From contig NZ_JHYQ01000016.1 of NCBI RefSeq assembly GCF_000621325.1, positions 1 through 64,000 on the forward strand: 64,000 nt of DNA, given 5' to 3'. Source of the DNA: Thiothrix lacustris DSM 21227 (GTDB taxonomy: Bacteria; Pseudomonadota; Gammaproteobacteria; Thiotrichales; Thiotrichaceae). The translations under genes and the position numbers were made by a program. Under the pieces are notes generated by a model. That model was not told the origin of the DNA. It searched no databases and saw nothing but the letters and a program-made list of their open reading frames with translations. Positions 55,295 to 63,394 of this stretch are shown here, piece by piece. Position 1 is the first letter of the stretch, and every line of letters starts with the position of its first letter.

Positions 55295-56920
55295 ATGCCA
55301 CAAACCCTTACTACCAGTACCAGTGATCGTGCTGTTGTCAAAGCCAAAATTTTGGAGCTGAATCGTTTGGCGTTAGAAGCTGATGCACAAATGCGCGAAT
55401 CCTTAAAAATCAATAATACCGCTTCGGCTTATGTCTGGCGTGACCGCCGTGACAATTACAATGCTGAATCCAAACGCTTAACAGATTGGTTGAACACACC
55501 ACCAGCACCCGCCATGACACCAGAAGAAATCCGCAAGCGCCTTAACGAATTACCCTACAAAATCCAATACGCTGAAAAAATGTTGGCGGAATACCAGCGC
55601 GTCAATAATGCCGCCAAAATTAACGAATGGGCGCGGGAATTACAAAGTCTGGAAACAGAACAAACCCGATTATCGAATCTCTCCAACACCACGACAGCAG
55701 CGCCTGCGCCTGTACCCGTACCACAACCGGCACCAGCGCCCAGACCCGCTCCCACACCACCAGCACCAGCACCTGTACCAACGCCCAGACCTGCTCCCGC
55801 ACCACCGGCACCTGTGCCAGCGCCTACTCCCGTTCCGGCACCACAACCTGTCATCAGCAATGGGAATGACTTTATCACCTTGGTTGCTGATAATTTCAAC
55901 ACCAATGGCAATCAAGATTACGCCCACAATACCATTCTCAGTGCATTACTGGATGGTAAATACAGCGCATCCAGCATTTCGGCCAATGACCCCAAAGCAA
56001 CAGCCTACAATATTATCCGCCAACAAAATGGCTCTCCTTTGTATTGGATACGTAACCAAACCCAGTCCCAAACCTTATATGACCGCCTGCCCGTAGCGAG
56101 TAGCGCAGAAAAAAACCGCTTTCCTGCCATAAACGTTAACAAGCTACGCGTCGGGCAACCCTTTTTCATCCGCGACTGCATACAAGTTTATAGCGGCGGG
56201 GACATCACGATCGGTGATTTAATCATCATCGATGACACCGTTTATTCTGAATTTGCACAAGATTTCGATCGGCTCGTCAACAGTATCAACGAATACCAGC
56301 GGCAACGTGGACGTACCTACCGGGTTTTCCCCTTCATGAGAATGGCGCACCGTGACGCGGTGCAGTTGATTCCTGGCATTAACGATGGCATTAATCAGTT
56401 TGGCGGGGCAGTGATGAGCAATGTCAGTGTTTCTGGTAATTTGATTTATTCAGATGGGGCTTTGCAAGGTATCTTCGCAACTGATGGCGCCTTTCGTAAT
56501 TTACACATCCGTAATAATTACCTGCAAATTGGTGGGGAACACACTATTTCCATCAATGGTATGTTAAGTGGTTCGATCATGGGTAACAAAGATATTAACA
56601 ACCAATCCTTAGCAGATAGCAAAGTCGCACTGTATCCACTACGCTTGGGTGGTGGCGCCAATATTTATGTACTGAGTTTCAGCAATAATGCCTCACTCCG
56701 CTCAACGGATGTGCGTTACTACCAATACGAAGCCATTTTAGGCGTACCCGCCTCACGGGACTTCCGGCAACATGCCATACCTAATAGCCGGTGCTATCAG
56801 AATGTGGATATGTTGGAACTCCATGCTATCTTGAAGCGTCAATATCCGCAGACACCCCAGCAATGGCAAACCGCCATGGGCGAGTTGTCAAAACGCGGTT
56901 TCGCTCAAGCCGTTAGTTAG
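55295..56920 (+). CDS. Pro-rich protein with probable right-handed beta-helix domain
   Basis: 541 residues from the ATG preceded by CAGGGGAATTTCACC. Residues 1-135 are charged and helical, probably coiled coil. A low-complexity Ala/Pro linker (about 135-190, PAPAPRPAPTPPAPAPV-type) follows, then a C-terminal domain of about 340 residues. Within it, NVSVSGNLIYSDGALQGIFA and NLHIRNNYLQIGGEHTISI repeats suggest a parallel beta-helix of the pectate-lyase type. No signal peptide is obvious. It lies beside exopolysaccharide genes and may bind or cleave polysaccharide; this is inference. The 215-bp gap before it is AT-rich with no clear feature. Confidence 0.7.
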   Translation: MPQTLTTSTSDRAVVKAKILELNRLALEADAQMRESLKINNTASAYVWRDRRDNYNAESKRLTDWLNTPPAPAMTPEEIRKRLNELPYKIQYAEKMLAEYQRVNNAAKINEWARELQSLETEQTRLSNLSNTTTAAPAPVPVPQPAPAPRPAPTPPAPAPVPTPRPAPAPPAPVPAPTPVPAPQPVISNGNDFITLVADNFNTNGNQDYAHNTILSALLDGKYSASSISANDPKATAYNIIRQQNGSPLYWIRNQTQSQTLYDRLPVASSAEKNRFPAINVNKLRVGQPFFIRDCIQVYSGGDITIGDLIIIDDTVYSEFAQDFDRLVNSINEYQRQRGRTYRVFPFMRMAHRDAVQLIPGINDGINQFGGAVMSNVSVSGNLIYSDGALQGIFATDGAFRNLHIRNNYLQIGGEHTISINGMLSGSIMGNKDINNQSLADSKVALYPLRLGGGANIYVLSFSNNASLRSTDVRYYQYEAILGVPASRDFRQHAIPNSRCYQNVDMLELHAILKRQYPQTPQQWQTAMGELSKRGFAQAVS

Positions 56921-56966
56921 TCAAGTACCGGTCAAAAACGGGATAATCATGGAGGATGAATACCTG

Positions 56967-57809
56967 ATGCTGTTTCACACAAAAGCGCTAGCACTTGGAT
57001 TGTTAGCATTCGGCTGCTGCTTTAGCCCCAGCAGTTTCGCTGCCCCTGATGCTCAAACCAGTAAACTCGAGACAAGCTGGTATAAGGCTTTCTTTGAAAC
57101 ACAGTTCCCACCGATCAGTGCCACTTTACCACCTGCTAATGGCTCCGTGGTTCTCTATAAAAACAAAACGGACTTGGTTGGCCTAAGTTATCCAGCTATT
57201 TTTAAACCCATTTCGCGTGAGCTGAGGGCAGCATTGCTTGCTCCCACAACAACCAACCCGTTTACCCCATTATTTCCGGCATTACATACCCCGGAATCCC
57301 TAAAAAAACTCAATCAATGTCAAATGCTTAGCGTAAAATTTGAATTGGACGATAAAAATCCGACAACAGAATGGGTGGTAGCCTTTTCTCAAAAACAATG
57401 TTTGAGTGCGGATGCATCTGAAGCATTGCGCAGCGGCGATACCGAACCTCATTATTGGGTCATACAAAAAGCGCCTGACAACAACTACCGAGTGTTAGCC
57501 GAAGGTGACGGTAACATCTATATCACCAATCAACAAAAAGAGCAGGGTTACAAAGAAATCCGCACGTTAGTCTTGTTAAAACACGCCTTCCCCAACAATG
57601 CGCTGCAATGCGGTGGAGCAGAGCTGACATGGCGCTACCGTAACAAGGGTTACTATCTGGCTGATACGGAAGTTATGGCTCAAGATTGCCAACCGCTGTA
57701 CTTCCCAGAACTAACGGGACAAGCTTGGCAAAATGCATACGACGAATATAAAAGACGCGCAACCGTACTCGTTGATCAGTGGATTAACACCGCGTCCTCG
57801 GTTCGCTAA
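56967..57809 (+). CDS. Exported protein of unknown function
   Basis: 280 residues from ATG 56967, 11 bp after GGAGGA; an ATG six codons upstream overlaps that site. The signal peptide (LALGLLAFGCCFSPSSFAA) is clear. The mature chain has five to six cysteines and mixed alpha/beta character (WVVAFSQKQCLSADASEALR, YRVLAEGDGNIYITNQQKE). It follows the beta-helix gene by 46 bp on the same strand, so they may act together. No family recognised. Confidence 0.72.
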   Translation: MLFHTKALALGLLAFGCCFSPSSFAAPDAQTSKLETSWYKAFFETQFPPISATLPPANGSVVLYKNKTDLVGLSYPAIFKPISRELRAALLAPTTTNPFTPLFPALHTPESLKKLNQCQMLSVKFELDDKNPTTEWVVAFSQKQCLSADASEALRSGDTEPHYWVIQKAPDNNYRVLAEGDGNIYITNQQKEQGYKEIRTLVLLKHAFPNNALQCGGAELTWRYRNKGYYLADTEVMAQDCQPLYFPELTGQAWQNAYDEYKRRATVLVDQWINTASSVR

Positions 57810-57838
57810 CGCTAAGGTCTGAGAGGGTGAAGTGGATA

Positions 57839-58375
57839 TTAATTGGACTGCAACACGTCCCAATGAATCTCTACCTCACCCTTGTCACCTGCGACGTAGG
57901 CAGAATTCCCCGTAATCGTGATAGACAAATCCATGGTACGATTTACCAAAGCAGCCAACGCTTCCACTTCCTCCCAAGCGAGACGGTAAAACGAAGCATC
58001 CAACTGGCTGAATTTTTTTACATTTTGTGACCACCAAACGTCGGATTTGTTGTTAAAGCTGTAGACACGTACTTTTCTTGCCCGATGGGTAGCCTTTTTC
58101 ACCCGTTCTGGGGTTGGCTCACCTAAATCAATCCACAGCGCGATTTGATCATCCATAGTACGAACCCAGACTGCTGGTTCTTCCGCATCCTCCAGCCCCT
58201 TGGTCAGCTCAATCCCTTCCTGGGCATTGAGGCAATAAGCCAGCACACGCACCATCATGCGCTCAAGCGTTTCGGAGGGATGCTGAGCAATGGTCAGATT
58301 CAGAGCGTCATAGTAATCCCGCTCCATATCCGATAACGAAATTCTGGCTTTGTAAATGGTTGGTTTGATTGCCAC
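57839..58375 (-). CDS. yaeQ: YaeQ family protein
   Basis: 178 residues, the family length. It begins MAIKPTIYKARISLSDMERD and contains HPSETLERMMVRVLAYCLNA, VWVRTMDDQIALWIDLGEP and the C-terminal EVEIHWDVLQS. YaeQ has a PD-(D/E)XK nuclease-like fold and was first reported as an RfaH-bypass factor; its biochemical role is unsettled. It is monocistronic and convergent with the 56967 gene. Confidence 0.93.
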   Translation of the reverse strand: MAIKPTIYKARISLSDMERDYYDALNLTIAQHPSETLERMMVRVLAYCLNAQEGIELTKGLEDAEEPAVWVRTMDDQIALWIDLGEPTPERVKKATHRARKVRVYSFNNKSDVWWSQNVKKFSQLDASFYRLAWEEVEALAALVNRTMDLSITITGNSAYVAGDKGEVEIHWDVLQSN

Positions 58376-58505
58376 GAGTAACCTTGTCTGTTGTGTTGCG
58401 GTGGAGGGTGCGTGAGCATACTAACATTACAGCACTAGGGAACAACAAGTGGCATTTCTATCTTGGGCTATGCTGCTGTTGTCACCTTGTTACAGAGCAA
58501 TCATC

Positions 58506-58823
58506 ATGGAAGATAATGAAATTAACCTTACTCTCAAAAGACAGCTAGAAGCCTTGCTTACTACTCTGTCTTCTATTTCAGCGTCAGAACAACCGGGCAA
58601 CACAGCCTACTATCTGAATAGAATTTCTCAATATGTTGTCAATCGAGGTGTTGATTGCCCAATGGTAGCGGATATTTGGTTGGAGGAAGACTTTGATGAA
58701 TTAACCGAAAACACTATTGGTAGCGATAAAGCCCGCGAACTTTTTGCCTTGATTGACCGCAGGCATGATGCTGAAATCGGTATCAACTGGGATGTTTTAA
58801 ACGAGGCGTTGGATTCAGACTAA
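58506..58823 (+). CDS. Small acidic protein of unknown function
   Basis: 105 residues from ATG 58506; an earlier in-frame ATG at 58449 would add 19 hydrophobic residues without a ribosome-binding site. The sequence is acidic and helical (MEDNEINLTLKRQLEALLTT, DIWLEEDFDELTENTIG). The C-terminus EIGINWDVLNEALDSD resembles the HWDVL end of YaeQ only superficially. No family recognised. It precedes the methyltransferase-nuclease gene by 150 bp. Confidence 0.6.
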   Translation: MEDNEINLTLKRQLEALLTTLSSISASEQPGNTAYYLNRISQYVVNRGVDCPMVADIWLEEDFDELTENTIGSDKARELFALIDRRHDAEIGINWDVLNEALDSD

Positions 58824-58927
58824 GCCTCTCTATTTTTCTCATAGTCATAATGATTGAAAAAACCACTCTGCCAATCAGTTTTATTGAATCCAAATAACGA
58901 ACTAAAAACGAACAATTGATTGCTAAA

Positions 58928-58963
58928 GGGAAACTATAATCATAAAATGCAAAAAAGTTTCCC
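58928..58963 (+). promoter_or_regulatory. Inverted repeat spanning the methyltransferase promoter
   Basis: GGGAAACT (58928-58935) and AGTTTCCC (58956-58963), perfect 8-bp arms 20 bp apart, bracketing TATAAT (58935-58940). It ends 12 bp before the methyltransferase ATG. Methyltransferases with an N-terminal helix-turn-helix (for example M.SsoII) repress their own promoter through such a site, and this enzyme has one. Confidence 0.5.
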
Positions 58964-58975
58964 GTGGAGTAACTC

Positions 58976-61027
58976 ATGTACGAAGTCAGAGCGTCAACGG
59001 TGTTGCAGTGTCTTGAAGAGGCTGCGCACTACTACAACCACTCCGAGATTGCTGAAAAGCTGGGAGTTAACCCCAGCACCGTCGGACGCTGGCTAAAACA
59101 TGAGACAGAGCCAAAACATGGCATTCTGTACGGCCTGCAACAGATGTTGATGCCGTTTGGCAAACCCGCTGACAGTGCCGATTTCACCTTCATCGACCTG
59201 TTTGCAGGGATAGGTGGTATCCGCAAAGCATTTGAATTACAAGGTGGGCGCTGTGTGTTTACCAGCGAGTGGGACTCCTACGCCCAACGTACCTACCACG
59301 CCAACTTTGCTGATGGGCAAGCCATTGCCGGGGACATTACCGCGATACCCGAAGCGAACATCCCGGCGCATGATGTGTTGTTAGCCGGTTTCCCGTGTCA
59401 GCCGTTTTCGATTGCGGGCGTCTCGAAGAAAAATGCCCTTGGACGGGCGCACGGTTTTGAGGATGAAACCCAAGGCACGCTGTTTTTCGACGTGGCACGC
59501 ATCATCAAAGCCAAACGCCCCGGTGCATTCCTGCTGGAAAACGTCAAGAACCTGCAATCCCATGACAAGGGCAATACCTTCCGTATCATCCTGCATACCC
59601 TGCGGGAGGAACTCGGCTATCAGGTTCACTGGACAACCATTGACGGGCAGCACTGGACACCCCAGCACCGCGAACGCACGGTCATTGTCGGCTTCCGCGA
59701 ACCAACCGCATTTAGCTGGGATGCACTTCAACTGCCGGGTAAAGGCCGCATCACGCTAGGCAATATCCTACACAAAACCGATGGTAGCGAACCTGTACTG
59801 GAACACGACGAAGGCCGCTATTTCGATCATGCCAACCGCAAGATTCATGACAAATACACCCTAACCAACAATCTCTGGAAATACCTGCAAGATTACTCTA
59901 ACAAGCACAAGGCTAAGGGTAACGGATTTGGTTTTGGGCTGGCGTATGCCAATAGCGTGACCCGTACCCTTTCCGCCCGTTATTACAAAGACGGCTCGGA
60001 AATACTGGTCTGGCAAGGCGAAGACAAAAACCCGCGCCGCCTCACCCCGCGAGAATGTGCGCGGCTGATGGGCTACCCGGACAGTTTCCGTATTCCGGTG
60101 TCGGATACACGGGCGTACCAATTGTTTGCGGCAGCAGCAGTTCCCCCGATGATGGAAGCAGTAGGCAAACTAATGCTGAAATACATCAAGCCTTTGGGTA
60201 AAGTGAGTGATTTTTCAGTTACTTTTCCTAAAGGAGAACAAGCGATGAAGAATAAGAACTGGACACGTGAACAAGTGATGGTTGCCCTGAATCTCTATAC
60301 TCAATTACCTTTTGGGAAAATGCATAAAGGCAATCCACTTATTATAAAAACAGCTCAATTAATTGGGCGTACACCCGATGCATTGGCAATGAAACTCACC
60401 AATCTTGCTAGTCTTGACCCACAAATTACAGAAACAGGCAGAAAAGGTTTATCAGCTTGTTCCAAACTCGACAAAGATGTTTGGGCAGAATTCCAAGGAA
60501 ATCCAGAAACAATTGGCTATGAAAGCCAGCAAATTGTTGATTTACTCGCTCAAGAAGATGAAAACCTGAGTGATCTATCGAGCAGTGCAATTCCTGATGC
60601 ATTATTGCCAAGCTATTTCTCAGAAAATAAAGTAGCTAACGCAAAAGTGCGTGTAAAACAATCATTCTTCCGCAAGGCTGTTTTAAGTAGTTATGAAAAT
60701 CGTTGTTGCATGACAGGGCTTTCTGAACCTAGATTACTAATTGCAAGTCACATAGTGCCTTGGAGTGAAAATCCCCACACGAGACTGAATCCAAAGAATG
60801 GTTTATGTTTATCTGCGCTGCACGATAAGGCTTATGATCGTGGTCTACTAACCGTAACACCAGATTATATCATTCAGGTTTCGGATCAACTTAAGGAAAT
60901 CGAAGAAACTCCATTTTCAAATAGTTACCTCTTAGGCCTGGATGGAATGAGTATGTTATTACCAAGAAAATTTGCACCTGAACGTGAATTTCTTGATTAT
61001 CACTATTCAAATATTTTTTTGAATTAG
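58976..61027 (+). CDS. Dcm-like C5-cytosine methyltransferase fused to an HNH endonuclease
   Basis: 683 residues in one frame. Residues 1-60 hold a helix-turn-helix (HSEIAEKLGVNPSTVGRWLK). Residues 68-405 are a Dcm/EcoRII-type methyltransferase: FIDLFAGIGGIRKAF (SAM), catalytic Cys141 in GFPCQPFSIAG, ENV 188-190, QHRER 230-234, and a target-recognition region (NNLWKYLQDY, GNGFGFGLAY, TRTLSARYYKDG) close to Dcm, suggesting a CCWGG/CCNGG target. Motif X normally has GN; here it is AAAA (385-388). From Met424 an HNH nuclease follows (NWTREQVMVALNLYTQLPFG; ASHIVPW, PKNGLCL, ALHDKAYDRG). An AAAGGAG site precedes Met424, and base composition drops at the junction. It is probably a restriction-modification unit. 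Confidence 0.88.
   Translation: MYEVRASTVLQCLEEAAHYYNHSEIAEKLGVNPSTVGRWLKHETEPKHGILYGLQQMLMPFGKPADSADFTFIDLFAGIGGIRKAFELQGGRCVFTSEWDSYAQRTYHANFADGQAIAGDITAIPEANIPAHDVLLAGFPCQPFSIAGVSKKNALGRAHGFEDETQGTLFFDVARIIKAKRPGAFLLENVKNLQSHDKGNTFRIILHTLREELGYQVHWTTIDGQHWTPQHRERTVIVGFREPTAFSWDALQLPGKGRITLGNILHKTDGSEPVLEHDEGRYFDHANRKIHDKYTLTNNLWKYLQDYSNKHKAKGNGFGFGLAYANSVTRTLSARYYKDGSEILVWQGEDKNPRRLTPRECARLMGYPDSFRIPVSDTRAYQLFAAAAVPPMMEAVGKLMLKYIKPLGKVSDFSVTFPKGEQAMKNKNWTREQVMVALNLYTQLPFGKMHKGNPLIIKTAQLIGRTPDALAMKLTNLASLDPQITETGRKGLSACSKLDKDVWAEFQGNPETIGYESQQIVDLLAQEDENLSDLSSSAIPDALLPSYFSENKVANAKVRVKQSFFRKAVLSSYENRCCMTGLSEPRLLIASHIVPWSENPHTRLNPKNGLCLSALHDKAYDRGLLTVTPDYIIQVSDQLKEIEETPFSNSYLLGLDGMSMLLPRKFAPEREFLDYHYSNIFLN
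60245..61027 (+). other. Possible internal translation start for a separate HNH endonuclease
   Basis: ATG 60245 is in frame with the methyltransferase and is preceded by CTAAAGGAGAACAAGCG, a strong Shine-Dalgarno at good spacing. Translation from it gives 260 residues that look like a complete stand-alone HNH restriction endonuclease. Both the fused and the free form may be made. Confidence 0.55.
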
Positions 61028-61059
61028 ATTTTTTATTAATATTATATGGAGTCATTATC

Positions 61060-61515
61060 ATGAAACGCTCAAAAAGTAAATTCACTAGTATTTTAACAAA
61101 TAATAACCATATTAGTGGCTTTACTAACACGACCAGTAAGGTTAAAAAAAAGCAAGCGATAATCCCTCCACCATTTCCTATGTGTTGGCCTGTTGGTAGT
61201 TATCCTAATAAAGATCAATATATAAAGTTCGTGATAAATTGGCATGATCATAATACCGATATATTAGAGATATATGGAATGGTACTTCCAGATATTGCAA
61301 ATCAATATGAGGAGCTGGACAATCACGCCGAAGCTTTTCTAAAACAAGCTGCTGCTCACGAGTATGACAATCTTTCTACTACAGATATGGTTTTTTCTGA
61401 GTTATTTTCAGATACTGCATACGAAAATAAAAAATATTATTTGAAGCATGTTTTCAAATGGAACGATCAAGCTATTGAAAAGGAGATGAAAAAAACTTGT
61501 GACATGCCACTATGA
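61060..61515 (+). CDS. Protein of unknown function in the restriction locus
   Basis: 151 residues, ATG preceded by GGAG. Basic N-terminus (MKRSKSKFTSILTNNN), then a mixed region with PPPFPMCWPVGSYPNKDQYI and an acidic, helical middle. It is AT-rich like the HNH half of the preceding gene, from which it is 32 bp away, and was probably acquired with it. No family recognised. Confidence 0.65.
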   Translation: MKRSKSKFTSILTNNNHISGFTNTTSKVKKKQAIIPPPFPMCWPVGSYPNKDQYIKFVINWHDHNTDILEIYGMVLPDIANQYEELDNHAEAFLKQAAAHEYDNLSTTDMVFSELFSDTAYENKKYYLKHVFKWNDQAIEKEMKKTCDMPL

Positions 61516-61563
61516 TTGTTTTGATGTCTTTACCAAGCTTTTGTGAAATGAGTAGGAACCCCC

Positions 61564-63228
61564 ATGAAAACACAGGCAGAGCTTCTCCAATTACTCTCCC
61601 GTCTGTTGGCACTCCCGGCAGAAACGGAGTGGTTGGAGTTCAAGGAAGCCAAAGAGAATTTCGATTTCACCAAACTGGGGAAGTATTTTTCTGCTCTCAG
61701 CAACGAAGCCAACCTAAATCGGCAAACCGCAGGCTGGCTGATTTTTGGTGTCAACACGCACCATCAGGTTGTAGGGAGCAACTACCGCCCCGACCGTACC
61801 CAATTGGATAAACTCAAAAAGGAAATCGCCGACAAAACCAGCGGCAGGTTAACCTTTACCGAAATTCACGAAGTGCAACACCCGCAAGGTCGGGTTGTCA
61901 TGTTTGAAATTCCACCCACACCGCCCGGAATACCCACCGCATGGGAAGGTCATTTCTACGGGCGTGAAAATGAATCACTCTCCCCCTTGTCTTTGTCGGA
62001 GCTGGAGCGTATCCGCCATCCTGCCCACCCAGACTGGTCAGCCCAAACCATCGCGGATGCCACTTTGGATGATTTGCTGCCCCAAGCTATCCTGAAAGCC
62101 CGCCAGCAATACCAAGAAAAACACCCACATCTGGCTGAACAGGTCGATAACTGGAATGACACAGTTTTTCTCAACAAAGCCAAAATCACCATCGCAGGTC
62201 GCATTACCAACACCGCAATTCTGTTATTGGGGCGACCTGAATCGGTTCACTGGCTTTCCCCCGCCCAAGCCCAAATGACGTGGGTCTTAAAAGATGCCCA
62301 CGGCAATGATCGCGATTATCAACATTTCAACCCACCTTTTTTGCTGAACACCGATGCCCTGTTTGCCAAGGTGCGCAACCTGACTTACCGTTACCTTCGG
62401 GAAAATACCCTGCTGCCAACTGAAGTCAGCCAATACGATTCATGGGTAATTCGCGAATTGCTGCACAACTGCATTGCCCATCAGGATTACACCTTGGGTG
62501 GGCGTATCAATGTGGTCGAGCAGGAAGATTCCCTATTATTCACCAATATGGGGAAATTTCTCCCTGATTCGGTGGAATGGGTGATTGAACACGATTCACC
62601 GCCAGACCAATACCGCAACCCGTTTCTTGCCCAAGCAATGGTGGAACTCAAAATGATCGACACGATTGGTAGCGGCATCCGGCGGGTATTCAATAAACAA
62701 CGGGAGCGTTTTTTCCCGCTGCCTGATTACGATTTGCATGACCCGCAACGGGTACGGGTGCGTTTGTATGGCAAGATTTTGAATGAAAACTATACCCGTG
62801 CTTTGCTGAACAATACCGACTTGCTGCTGCACGAAGTCATTGCACTCGATTGTTTGCAAAAAGGGCAAGCCTTAACAGATGAGCAATTCCGCCTGCTCAA
62901 ACACCGCAAATTGGTAGAAGGGCGGCGACCCAACCTCTATGTTGCCGCCGCCGTTGCACAAGCTACGGAAGGAAAAGCAGCCTATATCCGACACCGTGCA
63001 TTCGATAAGGTATATTACAAAAGCCTAGTCATTCAGTATTTACGGGAATGGAAAGAGGCTGCTCCTGCGGATATTGAGCGGCTACTGTTGGATAAGCTCC
63101 CCGATGTTTTAGAGTATGCACAAAAGAAAAACAGGATCAGAAACCTATTACAAGAAATGACCAAAGAGAAGACGATCATGAATCAAGGAGGGAAAGGGGG
63201 AAATGCCAAATGGATTTTGCAAAATTAG
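61564..63228 (+). CDS. ATP-binding protein with AlbA/Schlafen-type domain
   Basis: 554 residues. The N-terminal AlbA_2 domain shows AETEWLEFKEAKENFDFTKL, GKYFSALSNEANLNRQTAGW and LIFGVN, with EGHFYGRENESL later. The C-terminal ATPase-like part has VIRELLHNCIAHQDYTLGGR and VELKMIDTIGSGIRRVFNKQ. It belongs to the same broad family as the protein at 21084 but with different architecture (no VTGE repeat, longer C-terminus). Such genes are frequent in defence islands beside restriction systems, as here. It is followed by an intrinsic terminator. Confidence 0.85.
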   Translation: MKTQAELLQLLSRLLALPAETEWLEFKEAKENFDFTKLGKYFSALSNEANLNRQTAGWLIFGVNTHHQVVGSNYRPDRTQLDKLKKEIADKTSGRLTFTEIHEVQHPQGRVVMFEIPPTPPGIPTAWEGHFYGRENESLSPLSLSELERIRHPAHPDWSAQTIADATLDDLLPQAILKARQQYQEKHPHLAEQVDNWNDTVFLNKAKITIAGRITNTAILLLGRPESVHWLSPAQAQMTWVLKDAHGNDRDYQHFNPPFLLNTDALFAKVRNLTYRYLRENTLLPTEVSQYDSWVIRELLHNCIAHQDYTLGGRINVVEQEDSLLFTNMGKFLPDSVEWVIEHDSPPDQYRNPFLAQAMVELKMIDTIGSGIRRVFNKQRERFFPLPDYDLHDPQRVRVRLYGKILNENYTRALLNNTDLLLHEVIALDCLQKGQALTDEQFRLLKHRKLVEGRRPNLYVAAAVAQATEGKAAYIRHRAFDKVYYKSLVIQYLREWKEAAPADIERLLLDKLPDVLEYAQKKNRIRNLLQEMTKEKTIMNQGGKGGNAKWILQN

Positions 63229-63255
63229 CTTGGCAATTAGCGCACTTTTAGCTTG

Positions 63256-63280
63256 AAATCAACGCAACATGTTGATTTTT
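63256..63280 (+). terminator. Intrinsic terminator after the AlbA-type gene
   Basis: Stem AAATCAAC (63256-63263) / GTTGATTT (63271-63278) followed by further T residues, 28 bp past the stop codon. Confidence 0.7.
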
Positions 63281-63340
63281 TATGATAAAACACCATCTAA
63301 TTTAGATTGGTTAATACATTTCCAGCTTAACCAACACAAA

Positions 63341-63364
63341 AACGCCCGCAAAAGCGGGCGTTTT
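63341..63364 (-). terminator. Bidirectional terminator after the DmsC/SoeC-type gene
   Basis: Stem CGCCCGC (63343-63349) / GCGGGCG (63354-63360) with an AAAA loop, A-tract on the left and T-tract on the right. It lies 31 bp beyond the minus-strand gene at 63395. Confidence 0.9.
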
Positions 63365-63394
63365 CATCTCTGTTACCAGATGACCAGACAGCGA

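Noticed and set aside
55670-55927. Cysteine/tryptophan- and glycine-rich frames opposite the Pro-rich linker
   Set aside because: These are complements of GC-rich proline codons and have no start signals.
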